Of a stretch of DNA of 64,000 nucleotides, positions 17,713 to 26,608 are shown piece by piece. Position 1 is the first letter of the stretch. The number at the start of each line of letters is the position of its first letter. The stretch covers positions 2,556,001 to 2,620,000 of the forward strand of contig NC_019973.1 in the NCBI RefSeq assembly GCF_000230995.2, written 5' to 3'. The stretch is from Mesorhizobium australicum WSM2073. Its GTDB lineage: Bacteria > Pseudomonadota > Alphaproteobacteria > Rhizobiales > Rhizobiaceae. The notes beneath the pieces are model-generated. The model searched no databases and was not told the DNA's origin. It worked only from the letters and a program-made list of their open reading frames with translations. The translations under genes and the position numbers were made by a program.

Positions 17713-18567
17713 TTAGGAAATGCCAAAGCGCCGAAGGGTCGCCTGGACGAGGTTGAGCCGCTCTCTGACGAGGCGGAATCCCAGATTGTCGGGTGGCGTG
17801 CCGACCGCGCAGCCGCCACTCTTGCCGTCGCGGATGAAGTTCGACATGTAGGTACGGTGGAAGCCTTCCACGACATGAACGCCGCAATTGTCGATCGAAC
17901 TCGCGATCGCCAGGCCATCGGCGCTCATGGTTGCGTGCACGTAGCAAGTCGATGTCCACTCCCAGACGTTCCCAGCAATATCGGCCACGCCCTTCGAGTT
18001 GATTCCGAATGCGCCTTGGGTTCTGGGCTCCGGATCCGACTTGCGACCGAGCGACGCTTCGGTTCGATATTGAACCAGCCAGCGCTGGGCTGGGTTGTTG
18101 GGGTCACTGTCCCCGCCTTCTATGTCACTGCGGAAGCGCTCGCCGGCCGCGTACGCCCATTCCTGGTCCGTTGGCAGTCGCCAGGAGGCGCCGGTCTGCG
18201 TCGAAATCCAATTCGCGTAAGCTTCGGCATCGATATGACTGACGCCCGTAACCGGGACATTGCCACTGCCATTGCTGTCCGCCGGCTTGCATGCGCCAGC
18301 CGTCACGCAGCGTCCATATTCAAGCGCGCTCACCTGGTATTTCATGATTTCCAGGGGAACACTCAGCGTTGCCACTCCCTTGGGTGCCATAGCGGGTCGG
18401 TTGCCCCTCAGGAACTCGCCTGGCCGCGGATGTTCAAACGAGCCCGCCGGCAGCGTCACAAACTCGGCGACAATTTCGTGTGGGCGCTCCGCAAGAAGCC
18501 GGTTAGCCATCCCGATAGCCAACACGGCCGCGGCGGCCCCACACGCTACGATTGGTTTGAGTGGCAT
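17713..18567 (-). CDS. nirV: NirV, formylglycine-generating-enzyme-like protein
   Basis: A 284-residue secreted or membrane-anchored protein with an N-terminal hydrophobic segment (ACGAAAAVLAIGMANRLL) and an FGE-sulfatase (SUMF1-type) fold. Visible parts include SWRLPTDQEWAYAA, GVADIAGNVWEWTS and the C-terminal NLGFRLVRE. nirV follows nirK in several denitrifiers; its biochemical role is not established and nitrite reductase activity does not always need it. A hairpin lies between nirK and this gene. Confidence 0.9.
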   Translation of the reverse strand: MPLKPIVACGAAAAVLAIGMANRLLAERPHEIVAEFVTLPAGSFEHPRPGEFLRGNRPAMAPKGVATLSVPLEIMKYQVSALEYGRCVTAGACKPADSNGSGNVPVTGVSHIDAEAYANWISTQTGASWRLPTDQEWAYAAGERFRSDIEGGDSDPNNPAQRWLVQYRTEASLGRKSDPEPRTQGAFGINSKGVADIAGNVWEWTSTCYVHATMSADGLAIASSIDNCGVHVVEGFHRTYMSNFIRDGKSGGCAVGTPPDNLGFRLVRERLNLVQATLRRFGIS

Positions 18568-18586
18568 GGTTTTCGTCCGGCGGTGA

Positions 18587-18619
18587 ACACGAGCCTGCAG
18601 GCTAGATGCAGGGTCGTGT
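18587..18619 (-). other. intergenic hairpin between nirK and nirV
   Basis: ACACGA / TCGTGT outer arms and CTGCA / TGCAG inner arms form a stem with a small internal mismatch and a 7-base loop in the 76-base nirK-nirV gap. There is no T-run, so it is more likely an mRNA processing or stabilising element that keeps nirK above nirV than a full terminator. Confidence 0.4.
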
Positions 18620-18643
18620 CGACCTTCAGAATGAACATATAAA

Positions 18644-19750
18644 TTAGGACGAAATCGGCTTCGCTGCCTCGACCTGGGTCATCAGGTCGTCGTCCCAGGT
18701 CCCATCGACAGTGAAATGCGCCGTCGCACCGAGTTCCACGGCTTCGATCAGATTGTGGTTCACATAGGCATAGACGCCCGGCTGCCGGAATGTGTAGAGC
18801 GCCGATCCGGCCGATCCACCGCGGATGAACCAGGTTTCGAGATCTTTCGCCGGTGGATTCGCGTACTTGCCCTGTTCCCAGACATAGTCGCCATGGCCGC
18901 CGATGAGGTGAGGGCGGGTATCGCGGTTGGCTTGGGAGTGGACGATCAGGACCGTCTCACCGACCTTGGCTTTCATGGCATTCTGGCCGGTCAGCGATCC
19001 CGCCTTGCCGTTGAACACGACATGGGTGGGGATCAACCCACGCATGACCTTGACCGTATCGTCATAGTTGTCGCCCGCGGATTCGTACTTTTTGAACGTT
19101 CCGCTCTCGTCGCGGGGAATGTAGAAGTCGTTCTCTCCGATATAGTAGATGCGGTCGTAGTGGATCGGCTTGCCCTTCTCGTCCTTTAGCCCGTCGCGCG
19201 GTAGTACCATCACCGTACCGCTCATGCCGGATACGACATGCCACGGGATCATGGGGCCGCCAGGGGCGCAATGATAGACGAACGTGCCGGACCGTGTTGC
19301 CTTGAAGCGAAGCGTTGTCTGCTCGCCCGGATTGATCAGCGTCAGCGCACCGCCGCCGAGAGCGCCGGTCGCGGCGTGGAAGTCGATGTTGTGGGCAAGC
19401 GTGTTGGTATCGGGGTTGATCAGGGTGAGTTCGAGATAGTCACCCTCGTGAACGACCATCAGAGGGCCCGGGATCGAACCGTTGTAGGTCATGGCGTTGA
19501 GTTGCGTGCCGTCGGCATCGATGACGATCGGCTTTTCCTCGATTGTCATGGTGAATTCGACGACTTTCGGACCGCTTTTGGCAACCTGATCGTGAGCGTG
19601 GACGAAAGGCGGCGCGACCAGCGTGACCTTTTCACGGGGCAGTCCCGCCACCTCCTTTGCGCTTGCCGCAGCAGCCGGCATCGCTGTAATCGCTGCGACG
19701 GCGGCAGCGGTGAAAACCGAGCCCAATAACGCTTCACGTCTCGTAAGCAT
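18644..19750 (-). CDS. nirK: copper-containing nitrite reductase NirK
   Basis: A 368-residue periplasmic trimeric enzyme reducing nitrite to NO. The N-terminus [20 protein letters not shown] is an RR-containing (Tat-like) signal peptide. Type 1 copper ligands are His120, Cys161, His171 and Met176; type 2 ligands are His125, His160 and a C-terminal His in LIGGHGDY. The catalytic Asp is Asp123. I chose the ATG at 19750 because AGGAG lies six bases before it; an ATG two codons earlier touches the AGGAG directly. The frame extends to 19837 but would swallow the NnrR site. The electron donor is probably the pseudoazurin next door. Confidence 0.96.
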   Translation of the reverse strand: MLTRREALLGSVFTAAAVAAITAMPAAAASAKEVAGLPREKVTLVAPPFVHAHDQVAKSGPKVVEFTMTIEEKPIVIDADGTQLNAMTYNGSIPGPLMVVHEGDYLELTLINPDTNTLAHNIDFHAATGALGGGALTLINPGEQTTLRFKATRSGTFVYHCAPGGPMIPWHVVSGMSGTVMVLPRDGLKDEKGKPIHYDRIYYIGENDFYIPRDESGTFKKYESAGDNYDDTVKVMRGLIPTHVVFNGKAGSLTGQNAMKAKVGETVLIVHSQANRDTRPHLIGGHGDYVWEQGKYANPPAKDLETWFIRGGSAGSALYTFRQPGVYAYVNHNLIEAVELGATAHFTVDGTWDDDLMTQVEAAKPISS

Positions 19751-19812
19751 TTCCATCTCCTGTGCCTGAACCAATTTCTGGTCAGACCTTAGTCCTCTTG
19801 TTGCGAACGTCT

Positions 19813-19826
19813 TTGCGCTAGAGCAA
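19813..19826. promoter_or_regulatory. NnrR box upstream of nirK
   Basis: TTGCG-CTAG-AGCAA, one base from perfect symmetry, lies 62 bases before the nirK ATG. It has the TTGCG half-site expected for NnrR and related NO-responsive regulators rather than the TTGAT form of the FixK/FNR boxes elsewhere in this window. Confidence 0.8.
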
Positions 19827-19912
19827 ATCCGATTCATTCATCCAAGGGCTGGAGGAGACAGGAATGATTGTCGTGGAAGGCCGGGGCGAAATCCCCAGCA
19901 AAACGAAACCGG

Positions 19913-19943
19913 CCGGACTGGACCTCTCCCCTGGTCCGTCCAG
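19913..19943 (-). terminator. possible terminator of the pseudoazurin gene
   Basis: GGACC / GGTCC and the overlapping CTGGAC / GTCCAG arms can fold around a C-rich loop downstream of the pseudoazurin stop. A second 6-bp stem, CTCCGG / CCGGAG, lies at 19951-19972. Neither has a T-run, so confidence is low. Confidence 0.3.
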
Positions 19944-19993
19944 CCGTTCCCTCCGGAGATCATGAACCGGAGGTATCCTTGTAAGAGAGCAGG

Positions 19994-20440
19994 TCAGTTG
20001 GAGGCGGCCTTGCTCGCTTCGCTGAACAAATCCGCGAACACCGTCTTGGCCTTGCCGACCTGCTTTACGGTTTGCGCGGCTTCCAGGTTGACGGGCTTGC
20101 CGACGACGATCAGTGCCACCATGCCCATTCCGTAATGCGGTGCGCACTTGACGCCATAGACGCCTTCCTTGGTGAGGGTCACGGTAATTTCCTCACTCGG
20201 CTTTCCCTTGAAAGCTTCGGCGCCGCCAGGCAGCATGCCCTTGATGATTTCGGCGTTGTGGGATTTGTCGGTCGGAACGAACTTCACCGTGTCTCCCGGC
20301 ACCGCACGGGTAAAAGCGGGCTGGAAGACCATTGCACCTTTCTCGCCCTTGTTCAGCATTTGGATCACATGCTCCTCCGCACTTGCAGTGCCGGCAAGGG
20401 TGAGAAGAGCAAGGGCGGCGGCAATCAGCGGCAGTCTCAT
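19994..20440 (-). CDS. pseudoazurin, blue copper electron carrier
   Basis: A 148-residue periplasmic cupredoxin with a Sec signal peptide ([21 protein letters not shown]). Copper ligands are His61 in KSHNAE, then Cys99, His102 and Met107 in [10 protein letters not shown], the pseudoazurin arrangement. It donates electrons to NirK. AAGGA seven bases before the ATG at 20440 sets the start; the frame runs on to 20467. The NnrR palindrome at 20512 is 72 bases before the ATG, so it is co-regulated with nirK although transcribed separately. Confidence 0.94.
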   Translation of the reverse strand: MRLPLIAAALALLTLAGTASAEEHVIQMLNKGEKGAMVFQPAFTRAVPGDTVKFVPTDKSHNAEIIKGMLPGGAEAFKGKPSEEITVTLTKEGVYGVKCAPHYGMGMVALIVVGKPVNLEAAQTVKQVGKAKTVFADLFSEASKAASN

Positions 20441-20765
20441 GGGGAAGTCCTTTCTTGAGTTCGTCACGGGATCGACCGTGGCGTCCTTCTAGATCGTCGG
20501 ACGTCCTGGCGATTTGCGCTGGCGCAAATTGGCCGAAGAAAATGTGAGCGCCGGCTGTAGGGTTCAGGAAAGGTTGACCGAGCAGGCGCGGCATGATGTC
20601 GACAATTGCGCCTTTCCAGCTCCGCCGGTTCGGCGGAATCTGGTCGGTGCAGCAACATCGGGGTTGAAGACGGTATGCATCACTTGCCGCCAGTCGGTCG
20701 CCCATGACACAGTCCGGCCAAATGATCTGGACGCGTTGTGGTGATCAAGCTGAGGAGTAATACGG
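20441..20765. other. intergenic region between pseudoazurin and nnrR
   Basis: This 325-base gap between divergent genes contains the perfect NnrR palindrome at 20512-20529. I see no convincing gene; open frames on both strands here lack any recognisable protein. The nnrR side has only a GAGGAG ribosome site just before its TTG start. Confidence 0.6.
20512..20529. promoter_or_regulatory. perfect NnrR palindrome upstream of pseudoazurin
   Basis: ATTTGCGC-TG-GCGCAAAT is an 18-base palindrome with both arms perfect and contains TTGCG-CTGG-CGCAA. It lies 72 bases before the pseudoazurin ATG and about 237 bases before nnrR. Confidence 0.88.
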
Positions 20766-21470
20766 TTGGCCAGCCTCGATCGCTCGCTGATTGCCGGGCT
20801 CTCCATTTTCGAGGGCATGGCCGCCGCCGATCTCGACCGCATGGTCGGGCAGGCAAGATCCGCGCGGATTGCCAAGGATCACCTGATTTTCGAACAGGAG
20901 CAGGACGCCCATTCCTTTTTCCTGCTGCTCGACGGGCATGTGCGCGTGGTGAGATCGACGCCGGAGGGTCAAGACGTGACTGTCCGCTATATAAGTCCAG
21001 GCGAATTGCTGGGCATCGCCCACGCACTGGGCCGCGCCACTTATCCGGCAAATGCGATCGCCGCCGTCGATTGCGTGGTTCTGGCCTGGCCAAGCCAGCT
21101 CTGGCCGACATTCGCGGCCAACTTTCCCAGTTTCACCGCCAACACCTACAAGAGCGTGGGGACAAGGCTGCAGGACGCACACACGCGCGTCGTCGAAATG
21201 TCCACCGAACAGGTGGAACAGCGCATCGCGCATGCGTTGCTCAAGCTGGTCAAGCAGTCAGGCAGGAAGACGGAGGAGGGGATCTTGATCGACTTCCCGA
21301 TCTCACGCCAGGACATAGCCGAGATGACTGGAACGACGCTGCATACGGTGAGCCGGCTGCTCTCGGCCTGGGAAGGACAGGGACTGGTCAAAAGCGGGCG
21401 TCAGAAGGTGACGGTGGTCGAACCGCACCGGCTCCTCTTGGTCGCGGAAGGCCGCGTGGAAAAGGGCTAG
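20766..21470 (+). CDS. nnrR: NnrR, CRP/FNR-family nitric-oxide regulator
   Basis: A 234-residue regulator with a cyclic-nucleotide-like sensor domain (FFLLLDGHVRVVRSTPEGQDV, then ISPGELLGIAHALG) and a C-terminal helix-turn-helix (ISRQDIAEMTGTTLHTVSRLLSAWE). It has none of the N-terminal Cys of FnrN, consistent with NO sensing by another route. HTVSRLL fits a TTGCG half-site. The start is TTG at 20766 with GAGGAG eight bases upstream. It should activate nirK and pseudoazurin through the boxes at 19813 and 20512. It is convergent with, and overlaps by 4 bases, the small gene at 21467. Confidence 0.9.
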   Translation: MASLDRSLIAGLSIFEGMAAADLDRMVGQARSARIAKDHLIFEQEQDAHSFFLLLDGHVRVVRSTPEGQDVTVRYISPGELLGIAHALGRATYPANAIAAVDCVVLAWPSQLWPTFAANFPSFTANTYKSVGTRLQDAHTRVVEMSTEQVEQRIAHALLKLVKQSGRKTEEGILIDFPISRQDIAEMTGTTLHTVSRLLSAWEGQGLVKSGRQKVTVVEPHRLLLVAEGRVEKG

Positions 21471-21682
21471 TCCGGGTCGCCGCCATCTAGCGCCGCGAGC
21501 AGATCGCAGCGTAGTTCTTCTTCATTCAGGTCGTGCTCCCGAGCTGCATCGGAAATGGTGTGAAACGAGGCAATAGGGCAGCCGACACAAAGCATGCCGT
21601 GCTGCAACACGATGCGGATCGCCGCCGGCGCCTTCCGCATGAATTCGTCCATCGTCGCGTCGTCGCCGAATTTGCGTTTCAT
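21467..21682 (-). CDS. DUF1858-like small redox-disulfide protein
   Basis: A 71-residue protein with CVGCP in GMLCVGCPIASFHT, the Cys-pair signature of the DUF1858 / hybrid-cluster-protein-associated disulfide family. The C-terminal half is a small acidic helix (LNEEELRCDLLAAL) with a third Cys. The function is unknown; members often sit with nitrogen-oxide genes. The longer open frame upstream is Pro/Arg-rich shadow, so I use the ATG at 21682. It is on the aldehyde-dehydrogenase strand, 151 bases after the DUF779 gene, and may be read from that operon or on its own. Confidence 0.75.
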   Translation of the reverse strand: MKRKFGDDATMDEFMRKAPAAIRIVLQHGMLCVGCPIASFHTISDAAREHDLNEEELRCDLLAALDGGDPD

Positions 21683-21833
21683 GCCGCTCGCCCGCGTTTG
21701 GAAGCGAACATCTTGCGCCCTCCCTCCGGGCTGCTCGTTGCGCTGAAACAAACAAGGAGCAGCCTCCTTGGCTGGGGGAGGCACATGTCGCGTCAGGGGC
21801 CGGCGCCCCGGAAAAAACCCGCGGGCCGGCAGA

Positions 21834-22193
21834 TTAGCTGGCTCCTGGCTCAACATTACGAATCATCGACTGCGTCAGGAACCGCTTCTCCCGCCCGTTC
21901 TCAAGCGAGAACATTCCGCCGCGACCGGGCACGACGTCGATGATGAGATCGGTGTGTTTCCATGCCTCATACTGTGAGGCGCTGATATAGACCGGCGTGT
22001 CGCCGATCTCGCCCAGCCTGACATCATTGTCGCCGATGATGAAATCGCCGCGCGGATAGCACATCGGCGAAGACCCGTCACAGCAGCCGCCGGACTGGTG
22101 AAACAGCACCGGGCCGTGATCGGCGATGATCTCGGCAAGCAGCGCCTCGGCCTCCCGCGTAGCGGACACTTTGCCCAGCGACATCTTGTCCAC
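21834..22193 (-). CDS. DUF779 family protein
   Basis: A 119-residue soluble protein with the DUF779 hallmark HQSGGCCDGSSPMCY, which carries three Cys, and the later block YISASQYEAWKHTDLIIDVV. The family is nearly always next to an acetaldehyde-type dehydrogenase, as here (70 bases after it), but the biochemical role is not known. Metal or cofactor binding by the Cys is possible. Confidence 0.85.
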   Translation of the reverse strand: MDKMSLGKVSATREAEALLAEIIADHGPVLFHQSGGCCDGSSPMCYPRGDFIIGDNDVRLGEIGDTPVYISASQYEAWKHTDLIIDVVPGRGGMFSLENGREKRFLTQSMIRNVEPGAS

Positions 22194-22262
22194 GATCTCA
22201 TCCCTGATGTTTGGCGAGGGCGCGGCAAGCCGCGCCCTCTGTTCCCTGTATCTCGGAGGCTA

Positions 22263-23780
22263 TCAGAAGAAGCCGAGCTTCTTCGGGCTGTAGCTGACCA
22301 GCATGTTCTTGGTCTGCTGATAGTGGTCGAGCATCATCTTGTGCGTCTCGCGGCCGATGCCGGACTGCTTGTAGCCACCGAACGCAGCGTGCGCCGGATA
22401 GGCGTGGTAGCAATTGGTCCAGACGCGGCCCGCCTGGATCGCCCGGCCGAAGCGGTAGGCCCGGTTGCCGTCGCGAGTCCAGATGCCGGCGCCGAGGCCG
22501 TAGAGCGTGTCGTTGGCGATCGACAGCGCGTCGTCGTCGTCCTTGAAGGTCGTCACCGAGACCACCGGCCCAAAGATCTCCTCCTGGAAGATGCGCATCT
22601 TGTTGTGGCCCTTGAACACGGTGGGCTTGACGTAATAGCCGCCCGCCAGATCGCCAGGCAGGACATTGCGCGCGCCGCCTGCCAGCACCTCGGCGCCTTC
22701 CTGGCGGCCGATGTCGATGTAGGACAGGATCTTTTCCAGCTGCTCGGACGAGGCCTGCGCCCCGATCATCGTTGCCGGGTCGAGCGGATCGCCCTGTACG
22801 ATCGCCTCGACGCGCTTGAGGGCACGCTCCATGAACCTGTCATAGATCGATTCATGGACGAGGGCGCGGCTCGGGCAGGTGCAGACCTCGCCCTGGTTCA
22901 GCGCGAACATGACGAAGCCTTCGATCGCCTTGTCGAAGAAATCGTCATCCTCGGCGACGACATCCTTGAAGAAGATGTTCGGCGACTTCCCGCCCAGTTC
23001 GAGCGTGACGGGAATGAGGTTCTGGCTGGCATATTGCATAATAAGCCGGCCCGTCGTGGTCTCGCCGGTAAAGGCGATCTTGGCAATACGCGGCGAGGAC
23101 GCGAGCGGCTTGCCGGCCTCGAGGCCGAAGCCGTTGACAATGTTGAGCACGCCCGCCGGCAGCAGGTCGCCGACGAGATCCGCCCAGAGCAATATGGCGG
23201 CCGGCGTCTGCTCGGCGGGCTTCAGCACAACGCAATTGCCGGCTGCGAGCGCCGGAGCAAGCTTCCAGCACGCCATCAGCAGCGGAAAGTTCCAGGGGAT
23301 GATCTGGCCAACCACGCCGAGTGGCTCGTGGAAATGATAGGCGACGGTGTCGTCGTCGATCTGGGAAAGGCTGCCTTCCTGGCCGCGCAGCGCGCCGGCA
23401 AAATAGCGGAAATGATCGATCGCAAGCGGCAGGTCGGCCGCCGTCGTTTCACGGATCGGCTTGCCGTTGTCCCAGGTTTCGGCGCACGCCAGGAGATCGA
23501 GGTTTTCCTCCATCCGGTCGGCGATGCGGTTGAGGATAAGCGACCGCTCGGCGACGCTCGTGCGTGCCCAGGCGTCCTTGGCGCCGTGCGCCGCGTCGAG
23601 GGCGGCCTCGATGTCCTGAGCGTCCGAGCGCGCCACTTCACACAGCAACTGGCCATTTACCGGCGAGAAGTTCTCGAAATAGCGGCCGGAGCGCGGCTCG
23701 GCCCATTTGCCGCCGATGAAATTGCCATAGCGCTTGTCGAAGGGCGCCTTGACCGAGCGTGAAAATTCAACCTTGTTCAT
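22263..23780 (-). CDS. NAD-dependent aldehyde dehydrogenase (ExaC/AcoD type)
   Basis: A 505-residue cytoplasmic enzyme oxidising acetaldehyde-like aldehydes to acids. It has the NAD-binding segments [14 protein letters not shown] and [12 protein letters not shown], catalytic Glu in [11 protein letters not shown], and catalytic Cys in [11 protein letters not shown] (the EVCTCPSR form is typical of this subfamily). The C-terminus ends YSPKKLGFF, also typical. GGAGGA precedes the ATG at 23780. It is followed by DUF779 and preceded by its probable regulator, whose intergenic region has two inverted repeats. Confidence 0.93.
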   Translation of the reverse strand: MNKVEFSRSVKAPFDKRYGNFIGGKWAEPRSGRYFENFSPVNGQLLCEVARSDAQDIEAALDAAHGAKDAWARTSVAERSLILNRIADRMEENLDLLACAETWDNGKPIRETTAADLPLAIDHFRYFAGALRGQEGSLSQIDDDTVAYHFHEPLGVVGQIIPWNFPLLMACWKLAPALAAGNCVVLKPAEQTPAAILLWADLVGDLLPAGVLNIVNGFGLEAGKPLASSPRIAKIAFTGETTTGRLIMQYASQNLIPVTLELGGKSPNIFFKDVVAEDDDFFDKAIEGFVMFALNQGEVCTCPSRALVHESIYDRFMERALKRVEAIVQGDPLDPATMIGAQASSEQLEKILSYIDIGRQEGAEVLAGGARNVLPGDLAGGYYVKPTVFKGHNKMRIFQEEIFGPVVSVTTFKDDDDALSIANDTLYGLGAGIWTRDGNRAYRFGRAIQAGRVWTNCYHAYPAHAAFGGYKQSGIGRETHKMMLDHYQQTKNMLVSYSPKKLGFF

Positions 23781-23800
23781 GTGTCTTCCTCCCAAGCTGA

Positions 23801-23817
23801 CGTCGCGGGATGCGACG
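23801..23817. promoter_or_regulatory. inverted repeat near the aldehyde dehydrogenase start
   Basis: CGTCGC-GGGAT-GCGACG is a perfect 6-bp inverted repeat about 20 bases before the ATG at 23780. It shares GTCGC/GCGAC arms with the repeat at 23884, so it may be a second operator or an mRNA hairpin near the ribosome site. Confidence 0.35.
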
Positions 23818-23883
23818 CGTGTGGGAGATTTGCTTGCTCGAATGCTGATTGTCAGGCCGCCGAAACCATGTCGTTCGGGCGAG

Positions 23884-23901
23884 TGTCGCAGAACTGAGAC
23901 A
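23884..23901. promoter_or_regulatory. candidate operator of the GAF-Fis regulator
   Basis: TGTCGCA-GAAC-TGAGACA has six of seven arm bases paired. It lies 104 bases before the aldehyde dehydrogenase ATG, in the gap between regulator and target. Similar TGTCNNN-N-NNNGACA arms are known for AcoR-type regulators, so a regulator site is plausible. Confidence 0.4.
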
Positions 23902-23915
23902 GTTGGCCGGCAAAC

Positions 23916-24884
23916 TCAGTGAGAACGCCTCAACTCGAAGCGCTTCAACTTGCGATGCAGCGTCGCGCGGCTGATTCCGAGCGCCTCGGCGGCCGCTGAA
24001 ATGTTGCCCGAGGTATGAGCCAGGGCTCTCTGAAGTGCCGCGCGCTCGGCCCGGTCGAGACTGCCTTCCATCCCTTCGGCGCCACTCAAGACGTCCATTG
24101 CGGCCAAGCTTCGCGTCAATGATTCCTGGGAAATGCCCAACGCGATCCGCGCCGATCGCGTCGCGCCGACCACGAGATCGTCGGAATCGATCGCGATCAA
24201 TCCGCCGAGCCCGCTAATCGTTTGCGGAAGGAGAAAAACGCGAGCGCGCGGGAATGCCCGGCGAAAGTTCTCCGCCTCGATTTTTCGGGCGGCGTCCGTG
24301 ACGGCCATCGAGATCAGGTTTGTGAATGCCTCGGTGAGATCGGCGCGACAGGAGGAGACGTCGAGCGCTGCTGCGAGATTGCCTTCGTGATCGTAGATCG
24401 GCGCTGTCGTGCAGCTGAGCAATGTGTTGCGTGCATAGAAATGTTGATCGCGATGGATGGTCAGCGCTCGCCGTTCGGCAAGACAGGTTCCGATGCCATT
24501 CGTTCCTTCACTCTCCTCGCTCCAGATCGAGCCCGGCCACAGCCCCCATTCCTCGAATGTGTCGTCGTCGCAATCAGCACCACGGCGATCCACTGGCACG
24601 CCATCGCGGTTGGCCAGAAGCACACAGCAACCGACCCCGCCCACCGCAAGGTGGAGCCTGTCGAGGGCCGACTGCGCGGCCATCTGCAGCGGCTCCATCT
24701 TCTGGCTGGCTCTTCTTAATTCGGCATCCGACAGCCGCTTGGGTGATTTGCGCTCGGCCGGATCAAGTCGATGCAGTTTGGATGATCGCTGCCACGATGC
24801 GACCAATGCCGATTTCGCCGCCCCGTCGGAATTGACTGCTGCCTGAACGCGGTCTTCATGATGGCCGGCTGATTGCCCGTTCAC
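23916..24884 (-). CDS. AcoR-like GAF-Fis regulator lacking the AAA+ domain
   Basis: A 322-residue protein. Residues 30-200 match the N-terminal half of AcoR-type activators (SWQRSSKLHRLDP, then a GAF domain with EGTNGIGTCLAERRALTIHRDQHF), and the C-terminus is a Fis helix-turn-helix (ALAHTSGNISAAAEALGISRATLHRKLKRF). The central sigma54-interacting ATPase (GAFTGA) module is absent, so it cannot be a classical sigma54 activator. The GTG at 24884 has GGGAG six bases upstream; the frame opens at a TTG 21 bases earlier. It is upstream of the aldehyde dehydrogenase and probably controls it. Confidence 0.85.
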   Translation of the reverse strand: MNGQSAGHHEDRVQAAVNSDGAAKSALVASWQRSSKLHRLDPAERKSPKRLSDAELRRASQKMEPLQMAAQSALDRLHLAVGGVGCCVLLANRDGVPVDRRGADCDDDTFEEWGLWPGSIWSEESEGTNGIGTCLAERRALTIHRDQHFYARNTLLSCTTAPIYDHEGNLAAALDVSSCRADLTEAFTNLISMAVTDAARKIEAENFRRAFPRARVFLLPQTISGLGGLIAIDSDDLVVGATRSARIALGISQESLTRSLAAMDVLSGAEGMEGSLDRAERAALQRALAHTSGNISAAAEALGISRATLHRKLKRFELRRSH

Positions 24885-25588
24885 GCCGTTCTCCCGCCTT
24901 CGCAACTTTCAATTTTTGCCTGTCCAGTTGGCCTTGCTAAACGATATGCCTTCAGTGTTTCCCAAGTCCGCCATCGACCTGTCAATTCGTCGAAGGGACT
25001 AGTTTGTACCACACGGCATCCAGGCGGAATTTGATCCGGCGCAAATCATTGCTGGCTGCTACGGAGACAAGTTGGCGGCGCGATCTCGCCTGGATTTGAC
25101 TGTACGATGCCGTGCAGAACCATGGGGAATGATGCGGGAAGATCTCCCCAGATGGTTCATGAAAGAGCCAAATAAAATCAACGCTCCAAATGTGTGTCCC
25201 CCGAACCCACCAATAGCAACAACGAGAAGACGTCGGCCGACCTGGCCCAAGCCATCCAAAAATGTGATACCTATTGTGATACCTACTGTGCTACAAATTC
25301 GCGTCGTCGGCACGGAAAGTCGAATAAAAACAACCTTTTGGATGTCGTGCCGATCCCAGCCAACGGTACCACTAGCACTCTCCCCATAACCGGTCGAAAC
25401 TATTGGAGAAGGTTTTTCCAATAGCGGGTCCTTTCCTGATTGCATCGCCTTCGATGCTGCGCCCCTTGCTCTCGCGCACCGCAACTTTCGCGGTGTTCCG
25501 GCGCATCAGTAAGTGATGGCTCGACCCGCAAAACCACGCCCCGCTCTTAAACCGTCGGCTGCGGCCCGGGCCTCGCGAACCCGACCCG
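24885..25588. other. gap with no supported gene; region boundary
   Basis: About 700 bases between the aldehyde regulator and the polysaccharide locus. Several open frames cross it (for example 25194-25424 on the plus strand and 25059-25484 on the minus strand), but none has a ribosome site plus a recognisable protein. The stretch 25150-25400 is clearly AT-richer than both flanks and holds a 12-base tandem repeat. It may be a remnant of a transferred segment. Confidence 0.5.
25263..25290. repeat. 12-bp tandem repeat
   Basis: TGTGATACCTAT is followed directly by TGTGATACCTAC and then TGTG, giving 2.3 copies. In the plus frame that starts at GTG 25194 it would encode Cys-Asp-Thr-Tyr twice, but that frame has no other support. 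Confidence 0.7.
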
Positions 25589-26608
25589 TCAGCTGTAGAA
25601 ATCCTGGTACCACTCGACGAACCGCCCCACCCCCTCGGTGACGGAGGTGCGGGGGCGATAGCCGACCGCCGCCTGCAGCGCCGAAGTGTCGGCGAAGGTG
25701 TCGGGCACGTCGCCGGCCTGCAGCGGCAGCAGCTCGATCACCGCCTTGCGGCCGAGCGCGTTTTCCAGCGCCTCGACATAGGCGGTCAGCTTCACCGGGT
25801 TGTTGTTGCCGATGTTGAAGATGCGCCAGGGCGCGCTGCTGGTCGCCGGGTCCGGACGGCCGGAATCCCAGGCCGGGTTGGCTGCGGCGGGGCTGTCGCT
25901 GGCACGGATCACGCCCTCGGCGATGTCCTCGACATAGGTGAAGTCGCGCGTGTGGTTGCCGTTGTTGAACAGCTTGATCGGCTCACCGGCCAGGATGCTC
26001 CTGGTGAACAGGAACAGCGCCATGTCAGGGCGTCCCCAGGGGCCGTACACGGTGAAGAAGCGCAGCCCCGTGGTCGGCAGGCCGAACAGGTGGCTGTAGC
26101 TGTGCGCCATCAGTTCGTTGGCACGCTTGGTGGCGGCGTAGAACTGCAGCGGATGGTCGGCCGGCCGATGCTCGGAAAACGGCATGTCGGTGTTGGCACC
26201 GTAGACGCTCGAGGTGCTGGCATAGGTCAGGTGCCCGACACGGCTGCCGCGGCAGGCCTCGAGCATGTTGGTGTAGGCGATGATGTTGCTCTCGACATAG
26301 GCGCGCGGATTTTCCAGGCTGTAGCGCACGCCGGCCTGGGCGGCGAGATGGATCACCCGGTCGAAGGCATGGTCGGCAAAGCAGCCGTCGACCACGCCCC
26401 TGTCGGCGAGATCGCCATGGATGAAATGATAGCCGGCATTGGTCTTGCGGCTCGCCTCGTCCAGGAGCCGCAGCCGCGCCTGCTTGATTTGCGGGTCGTA
26501 GTAATCGTTGATGCTGTCAATGCCGACAACCTCGTCACCGCGCTCCAGGAGCCGCCTGGCGACATGATAGCCTATGAAGCCGGCAGCGCCGGTGACCAGT
26601 ACCTTCAT
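25589..26608 (-). CDS. UDP-glucuronate 4-epimerase (LpsL-like)
   Basis: A 339-residue short-chain dehydrogenase/reductase that interconverts UDP-glucuronate and UDP-galacturonate. The NAD site is [20 protein letters not shown], the catalytic residues are the Ser/Thr of [11 protein letters not shown] with the YxxxK of YAATKRANE, and the segment [19 protein letters not shown] is diagnostic for uronate epimerases. It is last in a minus-strand row after prsD-prsE with a 105-base gap. The product would feed galacturonic acid into the polysaccharide, where a nearby AsnB could amidate it (inference). Confidence 0.92.
   Translation of the reverse strand: MKVLVTGAAGFIGYHVARRLLERGDEVVGIDSINDYYDPQIKQARLRLLDEASRKTNAGYHFIHGDLADRGVVDGCFADHAFDRVIHLAAQAGVRYSLENPRAYVESNIIAYTNMLEACRGSRVGHLTYASTSSVYGANTDMPFSEHRPADHPLQFYAATKRANELMAHSYSHLFGLPTTGLRFFTVYGPWGRPDMALFLFTRSILAGEPIKLFNNGNHTRDFTYVEDIAEGVIRASDSPAAANPAWDSGRPDPATSSAPWRIFNIGNNNPVKLTAYVEALENALGRKAVIELLPLQAGDVPDTFADTSALQAAVGYRPRTSVTEGVGRFVEWYQDFYS

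Noticed and set aside
22098..23762. 554-codon plus-strand open frame opposite the aldehyde dehydrogenase
   Set aside because: An antisense shadow of a strongly conserved enzyme; composition is rich in Arg/Val/Asp repeats and matches no family.
25059..25484. Possible genes in the gap (minus strand 141 codons; plus strand 76 codons with CDTY repeats)
   Set aside because: No ribosome sites or recognisable families; the Cys repeat follows only from the 12-bp DNA repeat.
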